A stretch of 64,000 nt of DNA from Dryococelus australis (lineage: Eukaryota; Arthropoda; Insecta; Phasmatodea; Phasmatidae). Position 1 is the first letter of the stretch, and every line of letters starts with the position of its first letter. The stretch lies in the NCBI GenBank assembly GCA_029891345.1, contig CM056993.1, forward strand, positions 228,172,765 to 228,236,764. The letters run 5' to 3'. The notes under the pieces were generated by a model. It searched no databases and was not told the DNA's origin. It saw only the letters and a program-made list of their open reading frames with translations. Shown here piece after piece: positions 45,121-56,349 of the stretch. The position numbers were made by a program, and so were the translations under genes.

Positions 45121-45930
45121 GGAGTAGCTTTCTCAGAGTAATGGTCGATGAAACTTGAGTAGTACTCCACGATGCCTAGAAATTTTTGAATTCCCGTCAG
45201 GGTCTTCGGGGAGGGAAAATTAATGATATGCACCACCCAGTCCGGATCAACGAGCAACTGCCCTTCACTCGTACCCTAAAAATTTAACACTGTCGGAACC
45301 TAATGTGACCTTGTCGGGGTTGACCATAAGAATGACCTCACACATTTTTGTCAGAACCTGCCTCAGATGAACAAGATTGAAATCGAGATCTTCACTATAC
45401 ACAATATCATCTATGTAATTAAAAACCATCTTAGAATTTTAAACTCGGATAACACATGACTTCCGAAGTTAGACCCCATAGGGATAATGGTAAATTCATT
45501 ATGGTTTCAGGGTTTACTGAAGGCGGTATATTGTCTGCAAGAGGGATCTAAAACTATTATTTTAATCTAAAACAGAAAATATGTGGGCTTTATCCTAGTG
45601 TTAAAGAGCACAATCTATAGGCAAAGGGAAGGGTCCTTTATATATTTTATTGTTAACAAGGGAGTGGTTTACCACTAAACAGTATTTTTCTCCATCCTTC
45701 ATTCTGGCCAGAAAGCCAGGCGAACAGTAATATGAGGTGGACGGGACTGTTACACCCGCTCTCAACAACTTAAGTATGATATCACGAAATGCTTGGAACT
45801 AAGGTGGCGGGTACTTAAAATGACGATCGTGTACTGGAATGTCAGCGGTGAAGGCAAACTTATATGGGAGGACGTCGAACTTTCCAATGCGGGCAGATAT
45901 CACATCGCTGAATTCGTTCCTCAACTGGCA
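45120..45930 (-). pseudogene. Reverse transcriptase of the gypsy element
   Basis: The order of motifs is correct. YCSPGFLARMKDGEKYCLVVN (split by no stop, about 45725-45660) is the palm motif A region. NYIDDIVYSEDL (about 45420-45385) contains the catalytic Y-x-D-D box. VNPDKVTLGSDSVKFLGY (about 45310-45260) is the thumb side. FPSPKTLTG and KFLGIVEYYS follow at about 45200-45150. Stops and frameshifts separate these blocks. Confidence 0.85.
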
Positions 45931-46479
45931 TGAAAACCGGCCTGGGTACAGTCGCCTTTAGCAATAGCAGATCTCAACATCGGTACCTCTTCGGTGCGCA
46001 AACCAATATGGATGCCAGGGGCAAAACCAAAAGACAAGAAATTTGCGTCAAAATTAACCACCACCCTGGTCTTGCCTAGAAATCCTAGGCTTAATACGAG
46101 GTCTTGACTAAGGGCATCATACATCCAAAGGGATAAGTCAGGAAAAGCGGCCTATTTTTAAGTGCAGATGCATGACAAGGCTGGAACGAACGATATCGCT
46201 GTTCGGCACACACATCTTTTCTGGCACCACACTGACACAGCCTTTGTAAACGATCCTAACTTGTGAAAGTTCTTTAACAAAGCCCTGGCTGATCGCGCAA
46301 TGCGTAGCACTGGTGTCAATTAAGGCAGGAACATTTTGTCGCCACAGGTGACAGTAACAAGGAATCTGGAAAATGCATGTGGCTTTTTTTGCACTTGCAT
46401 GGCTGGTAAGACCACACACATGACCAGTCACAGATTGTTTCCCGACGGGAACAAAAGCAGCGTAAATGACCGTGCTCAC
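45921..46479 (-). pseudogene. Aspartic protease of the gypsy element
   Basis: VPALIDTSATHCAISQGFVK (about 46340-46280) contains the active-site D-T-S variant of the D-T/S-G triad. The downstream half (DLVLSLGFLGKTRVVVNFDA, in 46124-45921) corresponds to the typical LGxDFL segment leading into RT. The two halves are in different frames separated near 46130. The Gly-to-Ser change in the triad would probably reduce activity. Confidence 0.8.
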
Positions 46480-47390
46480 CGCACCAGAAACAGTTCCGTT
46501 CCCGCTAGACCGCGCAGATTTTGTTTACTGTTGGCCGCAACATGCCCCACACGCGAGGAGTTAGTGCAGTGAAATTGCCTGGTTCCTAGGCTCGCGCCGC
46601 TTATCACCACTCAAGGTCAACAGCTGTCTCGCCGCCGCCGTTCCGCCCACGTATGAGAAGGGGGGGGGGGGGGGGGGGGGACCTGACGATGTTGTTCGGT
46701 AGCCGTGACTACCTTGAATTTCGGCGGCCAGCTGACGTAACTCAAATAAACTGTGTGGCGGGTAAACCATCATGCAATGCCACCTGACGAATGGAGAAAA
46801 ATTGTCAATTATATTATGGAGATCAACTTCACTAAAACCCTACACATCGCGTTGTGGAAGGCACAAATGGACTCCACGAATTCACATATGTATTCTTGGG
46901 GCCTTTGAACGCTAAATACTAAATCCGTTTCACATTACCGCTTAATGTGGGTTGGAAACAACGCATGGAGCACATGATTTTTAAATCCCGCGAACGTGCC
47001 ACCGGGATGGGACAATAGCTCGTCTTGTAACAAATGTAAGATTAAACCTTCGGCTTTAATTGACAAAGATTTGAATAGAAAATTCTCGTAGCAGAGACAT
47101 AAAACAGCCACTTACCACAGCCACAAAAAAGTCAGGATGACAACCGGATCAAGTGAAGTGAGCGGAGTGATACGATGTAAGGATAACGTGGACAATTTGT
47201 CATTAGGCATGGATCTGGAAGGTGGGCTTACCAGGACAGACTGTTGTGAGGCGGCCGGCGCTGCTACACCGGACTCTTGCCGCAGGCGCTGAACTGCCAC
47301 TTTGGGAAGCTGCACGATCATCGAGACGTCCACAGTAATACCCAGGTCCTCGATGAAGGATATCAGGGCATCACGTGGCAGCGTATACAC
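46480..47390 (-). pseudogene. Gag of the gypsy element
   Basis: It probably begins at 47390 with MYTLPRDALISFIEDLGITV. A central capsid-like part (RPQEYICEFVESICAFHNAM, about 46880) follows in another frame, then MMVYPPHSLFELRQLAAEIQ at 46773. A zinc knuckle CFWCGEHGHLRCFC (C-x2-C-x4-H-x4-C) lies at about 46498-46457, near the junction with the protease. A 21-G run (46660-46680) encodes a proline tract on the minus strand and is prone to slippage. Confidence 0.75.
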
Positions 47391-47513
47391 TAAGCTGACA
47401 CTAGGTACTCATGTTGAATTTGGAATGTTGAAAATGAAAAAATAACAAAGTACAAGAATTAGTAAGAGTCGCGCAGAACAATTGCACTGACAGCGCAATT
47501 ATAGGATACAAGT

Positions 47514-48382
47514 GATGAGCACCTACAATATACAATGAACATACCGAAAATTCAAATTCATGGAAGTTTATTTTCCCCAAATTAATATTAAAATGATAGT
47601 TCAAGTGGTGACAGTCAATATCATAATTGAAAAGGGCCGTGGCCAATAAACAACATCCCTAAGACTAACATGACTAGATTGTTTTACATAAGAAATAATA
47701 CTGATAACTTTCCTCCTCGGCGATTACAATGGCACAAATTACCAAACACCGTCAAATGGTATTTTCAATTACGTTTCAATTATGACGAGAGAAGTGCCAC
47801 ACATACACCGGCAAAACCGTTTATTCTTTTCTGTATATTAAAGAAAATGCTGGGCTTGAATGAAAATGTACAATACTCCGTTGACCACCTATCAATAAGT
47901 CACCATCGGGGAATTCCTTGGAAGAGTTTACGTTGATAAAGTGCCTCCAAATGCTCGGCAACAGTTATAGCAATTCACAGCTATAAGAATATCATTTCAC
48001 GTTCATAAAAGCGTCGATAAACTTTTGCGACGCAAAGCTTCTAGTATCACAAGTTACTTTAAAAATAAATAAGCATAAATCTAAAATTTATAATACCTGG
48101 CGAAACGAGCGCACTGCGGCCGTAAGAGGCCCATTAAAGAGTGCGATTCTAAAAATGATAAATTAAAATTTACTTTAAAAATTAATTAAAAACAAGGCGA
48201 ACCAATTGGGCGGCACCCGATAAAATTGGGAAACGGGCCATCACAGCGCCTGATTGTAAAAAGTAAACAAGACATAGTTAAAATACAGAATTACTAAATT
48301 CCTCCTCAGCCCTGGCATGAGCTGTGGACGCACCAGACAAAACACGGCCGGGCCAGCCGAATGGGCCCACGATTGAAATACT
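47514..48382 (-). repeat. 5' LTR of the gypsy element
   Basis: Collinear copy of 41990-42850. Divergence includes many substitutions and an extra stretch 'ataaataagcataaatctaaaatttataat' near 48065. Confidence 0.85.
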
Positions 48383-48384
48383 AT

Positions 48385-49975
48385 ACTACGCACTCGTGCA
48401 CACTCAAGTATGCAGAAAAACTACACATACTTAAAATATTTAAAGGCCAAACACTGCTGTCAATGTACTGGTTTCAAAGGACCAAATAAATATTGTTTAC
48501 CCAGCTACTACTATTCACTACACACGTGTGAAAGAACTAGCCAAATAATGTGCGCTGTCCACAACCCATGGCTACTAAACCCTACCAAAATAACTTAACT
48601 TGTACCACAAATTTAACTCATTCTATTTACTGCTGTCGCATTGCAATTAGATTATGTTGCGTCGTGCGCCGCACGGCGTAGCGGGGCTCAGGCTGGAGAC
48701 CACGAACCCCGTGTAGTCGTCGGAGGAAGAATGGCAGCGTAGAGAAAACACCTTGCACCCAACTGACCAAAGTACCCCCTGCGACACCTCTCTCGTAACA
48801 CACAGCGATTGGAGGAGGGTAGGTGGGGGAAAGGCAAAGAGTAGGGAATAAACCAGAGCGGCGAGAAGATGAATCAAGAGGCACTGAGCGTGGTAAATAA
48901 TGGTACTAACCACGAGGGCCGTCGTACCTTCGACCACACTTCTCTGGCCCTCCTGGTAATTTGTTGTAACTCCTCCCCTATTCGCCGACAGCTTGGCGTG
49001 GGCGTAGTTAAAGTTCCTGCCTAAGCTCCTTATTCTGTGTCAGCCAGACATAATTACAATGATCCAACTTGCAGGTTTGTGTCGGACGATTCTGCTTCCG
49101 CAGTGCAGCTCATGCAGAACCAGCCCCCGAGTTGGCTGTCGGTGAACGCCTTTCGCATGGGCGCACAGCGCGGCTGGTGTCGCAATCATAACAGCCTGCA
49201 TTTCGGGCTGCCAAATAGCGCTCTTCAAGATCTGCGTGCCTTTTCCTTGTGCACTACGTGCCTACGATCGTCTCACCACTGAGACATTTCATTACTGTGA
49301 TATGAATATGGACAGTGCCATACAATTATCGCTGCCTAATTGCATGAACACCGTGCTGTCCAATGTTCTTTCGTTGGCGTTGTTTGACAAGTCAAAATAC
49401 GTTAAGCACTTTTAACTCTTCATCCATGGAAACGACACATACACACAGATGTAGTGTCATGGCTGATGTATTAGATTTGTTTTTAAGGGAAACATTTCTT
49501 ACAATATGTGAGGAGTGGTTGCGATTGTTGCCCACATTTCAAAATTGGTAGGTCATATTTTGAAATTAAAATATGTATTTCTTGAAAACGGCGAGGCTTA
49601 GAGTATTTACATAAAGTGACCGTTTACGTTCGTTAACTGTGACACGAATATTAATCATTCATCATTTAAATCTCGTCATGGAGATTAGTTCGAAATAAAA
49701 GTAGTAACCGTGACTTATTTTATTGAATAATTTGATGATGATGGCAGAAGTTGTAGTGTTTGCAGAACTTTAGTTCATTTATTGGCTATCCAGACACTCA
49801 GTGTCCATATTTAATGTTTTTACATATAATTGTAATCAATTAGTGCTTCAAGTCCAACTTGAAATATGTGCTCCGCCCTTAGAACATATTTTGTACCACA
49901 GGTCGTATATGTTTTCAAATTCCTTTACCAGTGATTACCCTGAAGTCTAAGTTTAGAGGTCGAATTTAGGTAAAG
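48385..49975. other. Unassigned spacer, partly GC-rich
   Basis: 48650-49280 is GC- and CpG-rich with overlapping open frames on both strands (48627-48937 minus, 49037-49282 plus), but none shows a recognisable domain. The remainder is AT-rich and empty. Confidence 0.4.
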
Positions 49976-49977
49976 AA

Positions 49978-50092
49978 TGCACACACACACACACACATAT
50001 ATAGTTACATATATATAGTTATATATATATAGTTATATATATATAGTTATAACTATATACATATATAGTTATATATACATAATTATTTGTGT
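49978..50092. repeat. (CA)n and atatagtt-type microsatellite
   Basis: A (CA)n tract is followed by repeated 'atatatagttat' units, then a partial mirror of itself. Confidence 0.9.
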
Positions 50093-50124
50093 TATTTTGT
50101 GTGTGTGTGTTTTGTGACAAAATG

Positions 50125-50182
50125 AGGCATGTGAATATTTAACAGCACACATGTATGTGTGCCATTAAATATTCACATGCCT
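50125..50182. repeat. 58-bp near-perfect palindrome
   Basis: Outer arms AGGCATGTGAATATTTAA (50125-50142) and TTAAATATTCACATGCCT (50165-50182) are perfectly complementary. Inner arms GCACACA/TGTGTGC (50145-50162) pair as well, leaving only a CA/CA mismatch in between. It would form a cruciform or long hairpin. Confidence 0.9.
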
Positions 50183-50594
50183 GGTTTATTTAGAATTTTT
50201 TTTAACATCTTAGCAACAGTAAAAGCGAATAACATACGAAGCTCACAGTAAAGAAAAGAAATATTGGTAAAGATAACAAATATATTGAAAATGTATTGAA
50301 ATCAGAGCCATTTATAAAAACTTCCCAATTAATATATAAATCAGCAATGTTTGTGTTACACTGCAGCATATAGTGAGAATAATCTTACATTTAAATGAAG
50401 TCCATAGTACATGTACAGTCATTGTGGGCAAAGAAGATGTAGCACGTTTATTTTACTGCAGAATTCATGTTGTTGAGTTCCATATTGGTGACACACTATT
50501 TTTCAAACTTGTGTTAATTCAGTAAAACACGTTAGCATAGTCTCCAAAGTAAGAGCAAAATTATTAATACACTTCCACAAAGTCAAATTTCACT

Positions 50595-50785
50595 GCAGGC
50601 TGTTGTGCTTAATATCTACTTGTATGCAATAAGTGTATTTTTCTACCATATGTGAAATTAACATTACTACTGCTTGATCACTTTGCTTATATGTCGGTCA
50701 AATTAAACTGTAAAATTATTAGATAACTACATATTTTAAAAATTAATAATTCTTACACTTATATGTATTTAAAAAAAGTACGCAA
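50595..50785 (+). mobile_element. MITE, family A, copy 5 (interior fragment)
   Basis: Words 'atctacttgtatgcaataagtgtattt', 'accatatgtgaaattaacattact' and 'tgatcactttgcttatatgtcggtcaaattaaactgtaaaattatta' match the interior of copy 2. Both termini are absent. Confidence 0.65.
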
Positions 50786-50939
50786 AAGTAAGTAGTATAT
50801 GGGTAGTTATGAGATAAGCCAAAAAATCCTCGAAATTTCGAGAAAAATCGTGGTTTTTCCATGGTTATTTAGTGTTTTTCATCAACTGTTTTTTATTGCG
50901 ACTTCAAAAATTTATTTTATTTTATACAGCTAAAAAAAT

Positions 50940-51260
50940 GGAAATTTAAGCCAGAATCAACTAAATTTCTCAATTTCAAGCAACTTTTTCATGTTTTCTA
51001 GAAGTGTCAATTTGTGCAAGGCGGCAAATTTAGTTCTAGCGCAGCGCGCTAAATTAGCTAAAATCAAGCAAATTACAGCCAAAACTGCAAGCAAAGTTAA
51101 GCAAATTTTAGCTTAGTATGTAAGGAAAATCAAGCAAATTTACCCTTTTTCAAAAATGCCTGCGTAGATATTTTTGCGAAGTAGTTACCTTGCAAATCTA
51201 AGCCAAATTCAAGCAAATTTAACAAAAAAAATCGATCTAATTTAAGCCAAATTAGCCAAC
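50940..51260. repeat. Dispersed short repeats (aagcaaatt words)
   Basis: The words 'atcaagcaaatt', 'gttaagcaaattt', 'ttcaagcaaattt' and 'taagccaaatt' occur at least six times, mixed with the self-complementary 'gctaaattagc'. The region 51260-51885 is plain AT-rich DNA. Confidence 0.5.
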
Positions 51261-51889
51261 CAAGAAAATAGCACAAAAGTGACACGATAAATTTGATGAA
51301 AAATATATAAATGCAATGGAAATCATACAATTTATACATTTTAAGAGAATTCTTTATCATGAACGAAGTTTCCATTTTTCGTTATTTTTATGCCTTTATA
51401 TGCTATAAAATTTTGTTCTCATTTATTAATTTCAAATTATTTTTTGTCAAATATGTTTCCATAGCCGTCTTTTAATGTAATTTTTTACCTCCCATATAGA
51501 ATACGATTAATTTATTTTTTACAAAACTTAGATTTATAATATTCAAATTCTGTAGCGGTATACCATTAATTAATTTCGTGATCTTGTAGTTTGGTTAATT
51601 CATACGAATTGTTTAACCCGTTTAATAGCAATTCCATTTTATGAATTTATAAAGCAAGACATTTATTAAGAAGAAAAAAATATTCAAGAACAGAAAAGCT
51701 TTCAAGAAAAAATAAATTGTTAATATCAGTACATAACTCGAATAAAATTTGCAGCGTCCAATTTTTTTTTGTCTTACTAAATGTTGATCTACATATATAT
51801 CTGAGAAAAAATAATATAAAATACAAAACGATAAAAATAACAACTGTTACCGAAATACGCGCTCTTGCGTAAGATCTGAATATTAAAGA

Positions 51890-51929
51890 CCAATATAATA
51901 TGAGGAAAGCCAATATAATATGAGGAAAG
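51890..51929 (+). repeat. 20-bp direct repeat at the Polinton PolB start
   Basis: ccaatataatatgaggaaag occurs twice head to tail, directly in front of the first open piece of the Polinton reading frame (ATG at 51920). It probably arose by slippage. Confidence 0.8.
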
Positions 51930-54900
51930 ATGCTCTTGCAGCTGCTGTCAATAGAGCCATGACTAATCCCTTGGAGAGTGCATGGTTTAATTATAACATG
52001 AGCGAGCTCTCTAATAAAACTGTCCGTGAACTGAAGCAGATTACTTGTGAAAGTGTAACTGAGCATTACTCGAGGATTCATTCCAAACAAGGATTATTAA
52101 ATTTGATAGAAGTAGAACAAAACCGTTAGGATAATATCCGACATTCCCATTTCGATCAAGATATGTTCGAGACGAGAGAACCTCGTAATCTAAGACAGCC
52201 AAATGAAGTAGAAAAACGATTACATCAAAATTTTCCTTAGAAACAAATGATTTTTAATGATAATGTGGAAAAGAACCCTCCATTCCAGATTCATGAACAA
52301 AATCGTAATCTTATCCAGAGGTACAAAATCTGGCAAACACAGTATAGCATACCCATAAATGATTTAAAAGGAGACCAATTAGAAAGAATGGAAGTTGCTT
52401 GAAAAGCTGTTTACGCAACCATGAAGGCTGTAAGAAAAACGACTTGTTATAGGCAAGTAGTCCATATGAGAATAGTGGCAAGTAATGGGAATTTTCACCA
52501 TACAATTTCGGCTGCAAGGAGTCTTAATTTAAACGCCGAATATTTACTTAACCAAATTGAAAGGATAATTATATACAACGAAAATGTAGACATAAACGAT
52601 ACTACTTTCGACTTTGAGATCTACAAAATTTCCAGAGGCAATGGAGAAAAGGGTAAAAAATTGTCGACATAGCTAAAGATAAAACCGCGAAACTAAGCAC
52701 TAACAAAATTAACAATACTGATAATCTTTGCTGCCCCAGAGCGATAATCACAGCCTTCACGTACGAAACTAATATTATCTTGTATAGGGAACTAACAAAC
52801 AACGAACTTATCTACATTAGAAAAGGAAGTGCTTTGCAGGGAGAATTGGCTAGAGAACTTTGTGCTAGATTGGGAAAGGATTGTAAAAGTGGTTTCAGTT
52901 TGGAAAATATTCAGGACGCAGAGCAGTTTCTAGATGATCAAATTATATTTGTTTCAGCTTCACATTTCAACTCAGTTATACATTCTGGTGCAGAAAGACA
53001 CACAATCATTTAATTGTACTTACACAGCGAATACTACGATGTGATCAATAGCACGAAATCATTTTTAAGGAGCATCTACTATTGTAAGAAGTGTGACACG
53101 CCGTACAATAACAGAGGCCAACACGAGTGTAAGAAAGGAAAGAAAAGAAAATAAGTATAGTTTGTGCAATGGTTCCCAGCACAGAAAGATGGAAGGCACA
53201 GAAAGGATTAGGATATATTGAAGAAACTGTAATAGGTACTGTTATGGCCAGAAATGCATTATTAATAATGGAAAGTTGTGTACGGCGGCCTTTAAGTGAA
53301 ACTGCAATGAATTTGCGACAAACGTTGAGCATAAATGTTACCAGCAAAGTAGGTGGCAGAAGGGCATATCCCTCTAATTGTAATGAGCAATAACAGTTGA
53401 GACATGACTTTTTCACTTAACACTGAAAGGTACTACTTTTTTTACTACGAAGCCGAACAAGATACTGGTATCACACACCCAACTTTACATCTGTTCAAAA
53501 CATTGTTGGTGGCAAATGGCAATTCAAAACAAACGATGAGTTCTGCCAGAGTTTACTGATAGACAAATAGGATGCCCATAAGTTCAAGGGTTACGATTCA
53601 TATTTTATTTTACAGTACTACGTTAGGTACAGTATAAAACATCAAACTATATACCGATGTTCAAAGAATATGCACTTTTAAATTCAGTTTATTGATATAA
53701 AAATAATTTACATGATAAACTTTATTCAAGGTAGTGTCGCGTCGTTTCCCAAAACATTTGGCATAGAAGAGCTTAAGAAAATCTATTTTTCACATTTTTT
53801 CAATAAGCCCGAAAATCAAAATAATGTTCGTACAATCCCATCCACTTAATACCACGGATCCACACGATGGAATAAGCCCAACGCAAATATTTTTTAAAAT
53901 GGCACGCTGAAAGAGTAAAATAAAACTTTTTGATTTCAGAAAGAAATTGCGGAATACTGTGATTCGGATGTTGACATCTTGTGAAATGGTTGCCTTGGAT
54001 TTAGAGAATCGTTCCTAGAAATAGCAAATATAGATCCTTTCCAATACATATCCATAGCGAGTGCATGTATGGCTGTCTACAAGTCCAGATTTCTTAAGGA
54101 AAATTCTATAGCTGTAGATAAAGAACAGAAGAAGGAAACGTTAAGTAAGTAGTCAATAGCATGGTTAAATACATTCCCTAGTGTACGCCATGCACTAAAT
54201 GGCGGATAAGTAACTATCTGTGGTGCCAAAGTTGACGGTTATGACGATAAAACTAAAAAGATATATCAATATCATGGATGTTTTTGGCATGGTTGCTCCA
54301 ATTGCTATTCACTTGACACTAATAATTAGCTCCAACAATTAAAGTATAGATGATCTGCTTACTGATACAATAAATAGAATGGCAATTTTAAAATCAAGTG
54401 CGGTTACAAAGTAATCGAAATGTGGACTTGCAAGTGGAAGAAATCGATATTCTACGAAAGAGTCTAGAAAAGACTATAAATGTCATAGAACTATTAAAAC
54501 CTGGGAACGTTTTTTGGAGGAAGGACAAATGCTTCAAAATTGAAAGTTACAGGAAGAAAATTAAGATATATAAATACATGTAGTTTGTATCCCACTGTAA
54601 TGTTCAATCATAGCTATCTGGTGGGGCCCCGATTAAATTATTTTATCTCAAAACTACAATGCTAATTAGTTTAGATTGGTGAAATGTATAGGGTGTACCA
54701 CCCCAGAGGTTTCTATCATCCAATACGTCTGATTAAACAAGAAAAACTGTTGTTTACATTGTGCACAAATTGCATTATATGGAACATAGACTACAACCGA
54801 AGGTGTCGAAAAAGGTTACAAAATACTTAAAATTAATGAAGTATGGCATTTCCAGCAAAGAAGTAATATCATGTTCAGAGATTACATTAACACATATATG

Positions 54901-55665
54901 AAAATCAAACTGGAAAATAGTCCTTGTGAAGACGACTTCAAATAAAAAGAAGAATACGTCCGAGTTATCAAGGAGAAACAGGGTCTCTAACAAGACATTG
55001 AAAAAATTGAGCATAACCCTAGGTAACATGCTGTTGCCAAAATTGGTTTAATTTCACTTTGGGGAAAGTTCGGCCAAAGACAAAATATGTCTCAGACAAA
55101 ATACATTGATGGCCCTCTGCGATGGCACGAGCTGTTACTCGACGATGAGAGAGCGGTAACTAATGTGTTGTACATCAACGCCAAAATAACTGAAGTGTCA
55201 TTTGGCTACAACTATGTAGAAGATGACAGTGCAACGAATAACAGTGCATCTTTCACTACTTCTACTGCTAGATTGAGGTTATATGGGATGTTTGATAGAT
55301 TAGGCGATAAGTAATATATAATGACACATATAGCGTAGTGTATATTGACGATGGTACAAATACTGTTTAAACAGGATGCATTCTCGGCGAATGGACGGAT
55401 GAAATTGACAAGGATGACTATGTAACCGAATGGTTAAGCACAGGCGCTAAAATATATGGTTACAAAACGTTGAAGGGCAAGCAGGTTACCAAAATCAAAT
55501 GACTGCCCATAAAACATGAAAATGCTTTGAAGCTGAACAAGGACTCGATGGTGGGTTTAGTATAATAACTAAGAAAAAAATGATTATAAAAACATGATCA
55601 CAAGGGATAAGAAAACAAAATATCTAGTGAACAAGGCTATGGCAAAGGAGTTTAAGTTTAACTAA
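51920..55665 (+). pseudogene. Polinton protein-primed DNA polymerase B
   Basis: About 1,200 codons' worth of polymerase is present in order but split by many stops and frameshifts. Visible landmarks are an N-terminal region (52421-53010), a CxxC zinc-like pair (YYCKKCDTPY, about 53080), the exonuclease-side FPKTFGIEELKK (about 53750), and the ICGAKVDGYDDKTKK and FWHGC blocks (about 54210-54300). The palm SLYPTV follows at 54582-54599, then SLWGKFGQR (about 55050) and the motif C region YNDTYS at 55317-55334. In active enzymes motif C reads YxDTDS, so the second Asp is Tyr here. The enzyme would copy the transposon by protein priming; this copy is inactive. Confidence 0.85.
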
Positions 55666-55669
55666 AACA

Positions 55670-55958
55670 AATGTATGGTTTTGAAAAAAATATGATATTT
55701 TACACTACCATGGGGATATTAACCAAGTCATTTTATATTTACGTATAACTTTTTATTTCATATTTAAGTATATTTCTTCATTTTATATTTTCTAATATAT
55801 TATTTATAATTTATAATAGAATCTAGTAAATTGTATTTTATTCTAGCAAGGTTTTCAATCTTGGGTGGGCCTAAGGCTGACATCCCTTAATAATTAAAAC
55901 ACAAAATTTCATTTGTTTTCAAAACATTCTTCTGTTCAAACAAAGAAAACGTTTATAT
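55670..55958. other. AT-rich spacer
   Basis: Spacer between the polymerase end and the convergent capsid-like fragment. Nothing recognisable. Confidence 0.4.
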
Positions 55959-55959
55959 T

Positions 55960-56127
55960 TTAAACATCTTTAGTTACTAAAATAATGTCAATACCAGTGC
56001 CATCAAAATCAATTAGATTTCCATTTTCATCTCTAATTTCCACAACAGTATGATTAAACCATTCATTATTAATTTTATGAAAAATTGGGTATGCTGGTTC
56101 ATAAATAATATAATCTCTAAAACTAGG
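55960..56127 (-). pseudogene. Capsid-like C-terminal fragment of the Polinton
   Basis: The minus strand is open for about 55 codons to a stop at 55960-55962 and includes WFNHTVVEIRDENGNLIDFD. The I-x-D-x-x-G-N-x-I/V-D/N-F pattern resembles the C-terminal beta-strand segment of Polinton-type virion proteins. The assignment to a specific capsid subunit is uncertain. The upstream part is missing because the LTR element begins next to it. Confidence 0.35.
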
Positions 56128-56349
56128 ACACACATGAAAAAGGTGTGCAAGTGGGGAAAGAAAATCACTAACTATAAAAACCTACAACTTCGCAAGAAAA
56201 CACTATAATGATAATCCTTAAGAGGAGGAAGTGTCACTAGACACCACTGGCAAGGGTATAACCACAGCATGTTCTTGTGTGGGAGGTTGAATATGCGGAG
56301 GTGTCAACAACACTGCACAAAATTTTTGGTATTTAACCATAAAAATGAC

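Larger units (their letters stand above)
41990..48382 (-). mobile_element. Ty3/gypsy LTR retrotransposon, about 6.4 kb
   Basis: The LTRs are at about 47514-48382 (5') and 41990-42850 (3'). Between them, on the minus strand, lie gag, aspartic protease, reverse transcriptase, RNase H and integrase in the gypsy order. Stops and frameshifts are frequent, and the LTRs differ by many substitutions and small indels, so it is an old, inactive insertion. No envelope gene is present. Exact LTR borders and target duplication were not resolved. Confidence 0.85.

Noticed and set aside
48627-49282. Possible CpG-island promoter with first exon
   Set aside because: It is GC-rich and has open frames on both strands, but no start, splice donor or domain could be supported.
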